The position numbers and the translations under genes are program-made. From assembly GCF_022374895.2 (NCBI RefSeq), contig NZ_CP092423.2, positions 124,001 to 188,000 on the forward strand: a DNA stretch of 64,000 nt, in the 5' to 3' direction. A model generated the notes under the pieces. The model did no database searches. It was given only the letters and a program-made list of their open reading frames with translations, and was not told where the DNA came from. Below, in pieces: positions 60,080 to 64,000 of the stretch (position 1 is the stretch's first letter; every line of letters begins with the position of its first letter). The DNA is from Mycobacterium lentiflavum. Lineage in GTDB: Bacteria; Actinomycetota; Actinomycetes; Mycobacteriales; Mycobacteriaceae.

Positions 60080-61497
60080 CGACGCTGGACCACACGGGGG
60101 TGCGTGCGCGGCTCGACGATGCGCCGGTCAGCCGGTTTCACCTGAAGGCCGCCGTTACCGCGGGCATGGGATTCTTCACCGATTCTTACGACCTCAACGT
60201 CATCGGCACGGTGACCTTATTGGTCAAGCCCGAATTTCATCTGTCGGCCGGCCAGGTCGGGGCGCTGACCAGTTCGACCCTGCTGGCGGTCGCGGTGGGC
60301 GCTGTCCTGTTCGGGCGCCTTGGTGATCTGTTGGGCCGCCGGCGGGTGTACGGGCTGGAGGCGGTGCTGATGATCGTCGGTGCACTCGCCTCGGCCTTCG
60401 CCCCGAACTTCGTCAGCCTGCTGATCGCCCGCGTCGTCCTCGGGATCGGTATCGGCGGTGACTATCCGGCTTCCGGGGTGATCATGACCGAGTACGCCAA
60501 CCGGCGAAATCGCGGTCGGCTGGTCGGATTGACCTTTCTGTTCTACGTTTTCGGACAGGTCGCGGCCTACGTGGTCGCACTGGTCGTCGTTGCTCTGGGT
60601 ACGTCGCCGGGGTTGTCCTGGCGGCTGATCGTGGGCCTCGGGGCGATCCCCTCGTTGCTGGTGCTGTGGAATCGCCGGCACATGCCGGAATCCCCGCGGT
60701 GGACCCTGGTCGTGGCCGGCGATGCCGACCGGGCGGCGCGGGACCTGAGCGTGTTCTCCGGAAGCGCGGTAGAGACAGCTGCTGTGGACCGCGCGCCGGG
60801 GTCGGTGACATTGTGGAAAGCGCTGCGTTCCCGCTCTTTTCAGCTGACCTTACTCGGCACTGCGGGTAGCTGGTTTTTCTTCAACGTCGCAGTGTACGGA
60901 AATTCGGTGAGCCAGCCGCTGCTCATCAAGAGCATTGCGCCGGACACCAGCATCGTCACCAACATGGCGATCAACGCCGCGCTGGTCGTGTGTTTCAGCT
61001 TGGTGGCCGCCCTCGTCGGCCTCGCGTTGTTGGACCGAATCGGCCGTAAACCATTGCAGATGATCGGATTCAGCCTCTCGGCGCTGTCGATGTTGTTGAT
61101 CGCCGCGATACCGGGGCTCACGTCGACGGTGACACCGTTCGCCGTGGTCTTCGGGCTGTCGCTGTTCGGCATCGCGGTGGGACCCAACTACACGACCATG
61201 CTGTTGGCCGCCGAATCGTATCCGACCGCGATCCGCAGTACCGCGCATGGGATTTCGGCCGGGACCGCGAAGGTGGGTGCCTTCCTGGGCGCCCTGATCA
61301 CTCCCGTCGCCCTGGCCCACCTGGGGCTGCGGTCGACGGTGCTGATCGCCGGTGTGTGCTTTGCGCTCGGCATCGCCGCCACGATGCTACTCGCCGAGCC
61401 CAAGGACGTCGCGCTGGATACCGTCGAAGCAACGCCACGGAAACGGCTCGCTCGCAAGCTCATTGCGCCGACGACCTCGCAACCGGTGTCGGCATGA
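60076..61497 (+). CDS. MFS transporter, PHS (phosphate:H+ symporter-like) type
   Basis: This encodes a 473-residue, 12-helix transporter. The marks are GMGFFTDSYDLNVIGTVTLLV, GRLGDLLGRRRVYG and GIGIGGDYPASGVIMTEYANRRNRG, the last typical of PHO84-like phosphate symporters, and the C-terminal RSTAHGISAGTAKVGAFLG. In this cluster it probably imports a phosphonate or organophosphate. It overlaps both neighbouring genes by 4 bp. Confidence 0.88.
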   Translation: MTTLDHTGVRARLDDAPVSRFHLKAAVTAGMGFFTDSYDLNVIGTVTLLVKPEFHLSAGQVGALTSSTLLAVAVGAVLFGRLGDLLGRRRVYGLEAVLMIVGALASAFAPNFVSLLIARVVLGIGIGGDYPASGVIMTEYANRRNRGRLVGLTFLFYVFGQVAAYVVALVVVALGTSPGLSWRLIVGLGAIPSLLVLWNRRHMPESPRWTLVVAGDADRAARDLSVFSGSAVETAAVDRAPGSVTLWKALRSRSFQLTLLGTAGSWFFFNVAVYGNSVSQPLLIKSIAPDTSIVTNMAINAALVVCFSLVAALVGLALLDRIGRKPLQMIGFSLSALSMLLIAAIPGLTSTVTPFAVVFGLSLFGIAVGPNYTTMLLAAESYPTAIRSTAHGISAGTAKVGAFLGALITPVALAHLGLRSTVLIAGVCFALGIAATMLLAEPKDVALDTVEATPRKRLARKLIAPTTSQPVSA

Positions 61498-62576
61498 CGG
61501 CGGTCAACAGCGTCGTGGCGGCACGGTATGCGCGCTGGGACGGGGTGGGGCAGCCGATCACCGTGGTGACGACCAGTGCGGCGACCGACCCCGGCCCGGG
61601 CCGGGTCCTGGTCGCGGTCGATCTGGCCACCATCTGCGGGAGTGACCTGCACACCGTGACTGGACGAAGGGATGCGCCGCATCCGGGCATCCTCGGCCAC
61701 GAACAAGTCGGCCATGTGGTGGCCATCGGTTCCGGCGGGCGTCCCCGCTATCCCAACGACGCCGAGGTGGCGATCGGAGACCGGGTCGTGTGGTCCCTCA
61801 CGGCGTCCTGCGGACGATGCCGCAATTGCGTGTGGGGCCTCGAACAGAAGTGTCTGCATCTCAAGAAGTATGGTCACGAGGCACTCGACAGCGCCTGGCC
61901 GCTCAACGGCGGCTTCGCCAGTCACTGTGTTCTGTTGCCGGGCACCACGATTGTCGAGGTACCCGATAGCGTGCCGGACGCGGTGGCCGCACCCGCATCG
62001 TGCGCTACCGCGACCGTCGCTGCAGTGTTCGACGCAGCCGAACTCGATCGGCACCGCGACCCCACCCGGATCCTGATCACCGGAGCGGGCATGCTGGGAG
62101 TCACCGCCGCAGCGATGGCCGATGCGCTCGGTGCCTGGGTTGCGGTATGCGATCCGGACCCGGTGCGGCAGGAGACGGCGTATAGCTTCGGCGCCGACCT
62201 GGTTGTGGGTGAACCCGAGGATGTGCCGCCCGTCGACGTGGCGCTGGAACTGTCGGGAAGCCCATTGGCCGTCGAAGCGTGCATCGCCAGCTTGGATGTC
62301 GGCGGCCGGGCCGTTCTTGCGGGATCGGTGGCCGCCAGTCAGCCCATATCGATCGACCCGGAGTATCTGGTGCGAAATCTCATGACAATCACCGGGGTGC
62401 ACAACTATCGTCCCCTGCATCTTCGAGCTGCCGTCGATTTCCTGGCCGCTCACCACGACCGCTATCCCTTCGCCGAGCTGGTGTCGCCGGCGGCGGATCT
62501 GGATCACCTCGACGACGCGTTGCGCAGCGCCGCGGCATCGCCGTCACTACGTCAATCCGTTTGCCCCACATGGTGA
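61494..62576 (+). CDS. Zinc alcohol dehydrogenase of phosphonate-cluster type
   Basis: This encodes a 360-residue medium-chain dehydrogenase. Catalytic-zinc motifs are ICGSDLHTVTG and ILGHEQVGHVVAIG; the structural-zinc loop is SCGRCRNCVWGLEQKC. The NAD fold is ILITGAGMLGVTAAAMADALGAWVAVCD. The SAWPLNGGFASHCVLLPGT segment is as in alcohol dehydrogenases associated with phosphonate catabolism. It likely oxidises a hydroxy-phosphonate or an alcohol formed from it. It is the middle gene of the overlapping operon. Confidence 0.88.
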   Translation: MTAVNSVVAARYARWDGVGQPITVVTTSAATDPGPGRVLVAVDLATICGSDLHTVTGRRDAPHPGILGHEQVGHVVAIGSGGRPRYPNDAEVAIGDRVVWSLTASCGRCRNCVWGLEQKCLHLKKYGHEALDSAWPLNGGFASHCVLLPGTTIVEVPDSVPDAVAAPASCATATVAAVFDAAELDRHRDPTRILITGAGMLGVTAAAMADALGAWVAVCDPDPVRQETAYSFGADLVVGEPEDVPPVDVALELSGSPLAVEACIASLDVGGRAVLAGSVAASQPISIDPEYLVRNLMTITGVHNYRPLHLRAAVDFLAAHHDRYPFAELVSPAADLDHLDDALRSAAASPSLRQSVCPTW

Positions 62577-63745
62577 TCAGTCTGCAAGCCGCCCGGGTGA
62601 TCACCGGGACCACGGAACAAGTCGACCACGACGAAGCCGTGGCGCCCCGTTGGGTGACGATCGAAGACGGCTGTATCAGTTCCGTCGACACCCAGCCGCC
62701 ACCGCACGCGTCCCGAGTCGATCTGCGACCGTTGCAGCTTTGGCCCGCGTTCACCGATCTGCACGCGGATTCGTTGCCGCGCTTCGAATCTCCTCGACCG
62801 GGGACCGCGATACCGCTCGACGCTGCGTTGGAGGATTTCGCGACAGATGCGGTCGCCCACGGCGTCGTGCGTCCCTACTTGTGCATCTCGGTGGGCGAAG
62901 GACCCGACACGGCGGACGGATATCGCCGTGCTCATTGCGTGCTGCAGACCCTGCACCGTGTCGCGGGCGAGCTCCCGGTGCCGGTGCCGGTCCATCTTCG
63001 TGTCGACGTCAGTGACCCCGAATCAGTGGACGGCACAGCCGAACTGTTGCGTCGGCACGGCCGCCGGATCGGACTGCTGTCGGTGATGGACCACACCCCC
63101 GGTCAGGGGCAATACCAAACCGAACGGGCCTGGCGTCCGGCGATGGGGACCAGGCTGTGCCTGGACGACAACGAACTCAATCGCTGGCTGGCGACGCTGC
63201 ACCGGCATGCTACCGGAACACCGTTGCGCCGCAGACAGATTGCCCGGTTCGCCGCGGCGCACAACACGGTCTTCGCCATGCACGACCCGGACAGCGAAAG
63301 CGCCGTCATCGACGCGGTCGCGATGCGGGCCGGCATTTGTGAGTTCCCCTTGACCTTGGATGCTGCCGCGGCAGCCCGCAACAACGGACTCGCCGTCGTC
63401 ATGGGCGCACCCAACGCGTGGCGCGGTTCCTCGCACTTGAGCAACCTGTCCGCGCGGGATGCCATCGAGGCCGGCGTGGTGGATGTGCTGACCTCGGACT
63501 ACCACAGCGGGTCACTGGCCCGGGCCGCCGTGGCCATCAGCGACGCGGGGGTGGCTTCCATCGACTCCGCGGTGGCGATGCTCACCACACATCCGCGCCG
63601 CGTCATCGCATCCTCGAGCCGCGACGTCGGGGGGCTGACACCGGGTCAACCCGCCGACTTGGTCGCGGTCCGCACCGAGCCCCTGGCTGCGGTGGTGGCG
63701 ACCTGGTCGTCGGGCCGGCAGGTGGGCGGTCCCGCCCTTTGGTGA
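62570..63745 (+). CDS. PhnM-like amidohydrolase
   Basis: This encodes a 391-residue metal hydrolase. The metal motif is LWPAFTDLHADSLPRFESPRP, as in PhnM where HAD replaces HxH. Later markers are VMDHTPGQGQY, FAMHDPDSES and VVMGAPNAWRGSSHLSNLSARDAIEAGVVDVLTSDYHSGSL, all PhnM-type. In the C-P lyase pathway PhnM splits ribose methylphosphonate triphosphate; no phnGHIJKL is present here, so the substrate may differ. ATG 62570 overlaps the dehydrogenase by 7 bp; GTG 62573 is an equal alternative. Confidence 0.87.
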   Translation: MVISLQAARVITGTTEQVDHDEAVAPRWVTIEDGCISSVDTQPPPHASRVDLRPLQLWPAFTDLHADSLPRFESPRPGTAIPLDAALEDFATDAVAHGVVRPYLCISVGEGPDTADGYRRAHCVLQTLHRVAGELPVPVPVHLRVDVSDPESVDGTAELLRRHGRRIGLLSVMDHTPGQGQYQTERAWRPAMGTRLCLDDNELNRWLATLHRHATGTPLRRRQIARFAAAHNTVFAMHDPDSESAVIDAVAMRAGICEFPLTLDAAAAARNNGLAVVMGAPNAWRGSSHLSNLSARDAIEAGVVDVLTSDYHSGSLARAAVAISDAGVASIDSAVAMLTTHPRRVIASSSRDVGGLTPGQPADLVAVRTEPLAAVVATWSSGRQVGGPALW

Positions 63746-63772
63746 GGTGTCCCAACGGAACACCGCGAGCGG

Positions 63773-64000
63773 TCAGTACGGCGAGGACTGTTGGGCCAGG
63801 TTCAGCAGCGCGTAGGCCGCGCACAGCAGGAAATTCAGTGCGAGCAGCGTCATGCCGGCGATCAGCAATGATCGTGCGCCCTCGCGTCTCATCTGCCGGT
63901 ACTTCGCGGTGCGGGCCGCACGGTCGAGTTCGGCCGCGATCAACGCGAATCGGACATCGGCCTCTTCACTCGCCGCACACGGTGCGCCGGCCAGCATCGC
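63773..64000 (-). CDS. Small single-pass membrane protein, cut by the right edge
   Basis: The last 76 codons of a gene continue beyond 64000. The sequence QLVRFALIA-type motif appears as SEEADVRFALIAAELDRAARTAKYRQ, then REGARSLLIAGMTLLALNFLLCAAYALLNL, a single membrane helix near the C-terminus. It is a paralogue of the 52797-53174 protein, in the same orientation, and the alignment suggests that about 50 N-terminal residues lie outside the window. The role is unknown. Confidence 0.6.
   Translation of the reverse strand, partial: AMLAGAPCAASEEADVRFALIAAELDRAARTAKYRQMRREGARSLLIAGMTLLALNFLLCAAYALLNLAQQSSPY

Overview
The window looks like chromosome from a nontuberculous Mycobacterium. It is GC-rich and densely packed, and it carries homologues of mycobacterial markers: an EspB-type ESX-1 substrate, an Eis acetyltransferase, a PrrB-type histidine kinase, a mycofactocin-type short-chain dehydrogenase, two luciferase-like (F420/flavin) oxidoreductases, two P450s and many TetR regulators. 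Many genes appear to start leaderless, with a TANNNT -10 box 5-7 nt before ATG/GTG. Function calls come from reading translated sequence and motifs; no database search was run.

Layout. (1) 1-7.1 kb, accessory in character: a frameshifted remnant of an ene-reductase gene, a MarR regulator, a vapBC toxin-antitoxin pair, a TesB-type thioesterase, then a tight three-gene minus-strand operon of patatin-like phospholipase, cytosolic subtilisin-like protease and ComEC-type metallo-beta-lactamase hydrolase. This operon resembles a bacterial conflict/defence module and is the best candidate for an undescribed system. (2) 7.4-18.4 kb: GH6 cellulase-like protein, a quinone-oxidoreductase-like dehydrogenase divergent from a TetR gene with a clear operator, a CocE-type hydrolase, a transglutaminase, a Ca2+/H+ antiporter, an I42-type lipoprotein, a mycofactocin-type SDR, gene remnants and a P450. 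(3) 18.5-20.6 kb: a TetR gene divergent from an isolated espB homologue, followed by a long two-part hairpin. (4) 20.7-38.6 kb: small-molecule and lipid metabolism, a complete sulfonate/nitrate-type ABC importer, a class III adenylyl cyclase, eis, an acyl-CoA dehydrogenase with its TetR regulator, a second P450 and class I fructose-bisphosphate aldolase.

(5) 39.5-49.5 kb is a self-contained selenocysteine locus: a formate dehydrogenase whose catalytic residue is an in-frame UGA at 40132-40134 followed by a SECIS-like hairpin, its iron-sulfur and NrfD-type membrane subunits, selD, tRNA-Sec (selC), selA and selB. The enzyme and everything needed to insert its selenocysteine, apart from general housekeeping enzymes, lie within 10 kb.

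(6) 49.5-58.4 kb: an FAD oxidoreductase, an orphan prrB-like kinase, a methyltransferase with a palindromic operator, a small membrane protein, a Rieske oxygenase/amidohydrolase operon, and a Tat-exported catalase-related peroxidase coupled to cytochrome b561. (7) 58.4-63.7 kb: a phosphonate-type cluster (PhnF-like regulator divergent from a phosphonatase-like HAD hydrolase, a PHS-type transporter, an alcohol dehydrogenase and a PhnM-like amidohydrolase, all overlapping) with no C-P lyase. The right edge cuts a paralogue of the small membrane protein at 52.8-53.2 kb. Two copies of a 55-bp dispersed element lie at 46.04 and 52.72 kb. No rRNA, insertion sequence, CRISPR array or prophage was seen.
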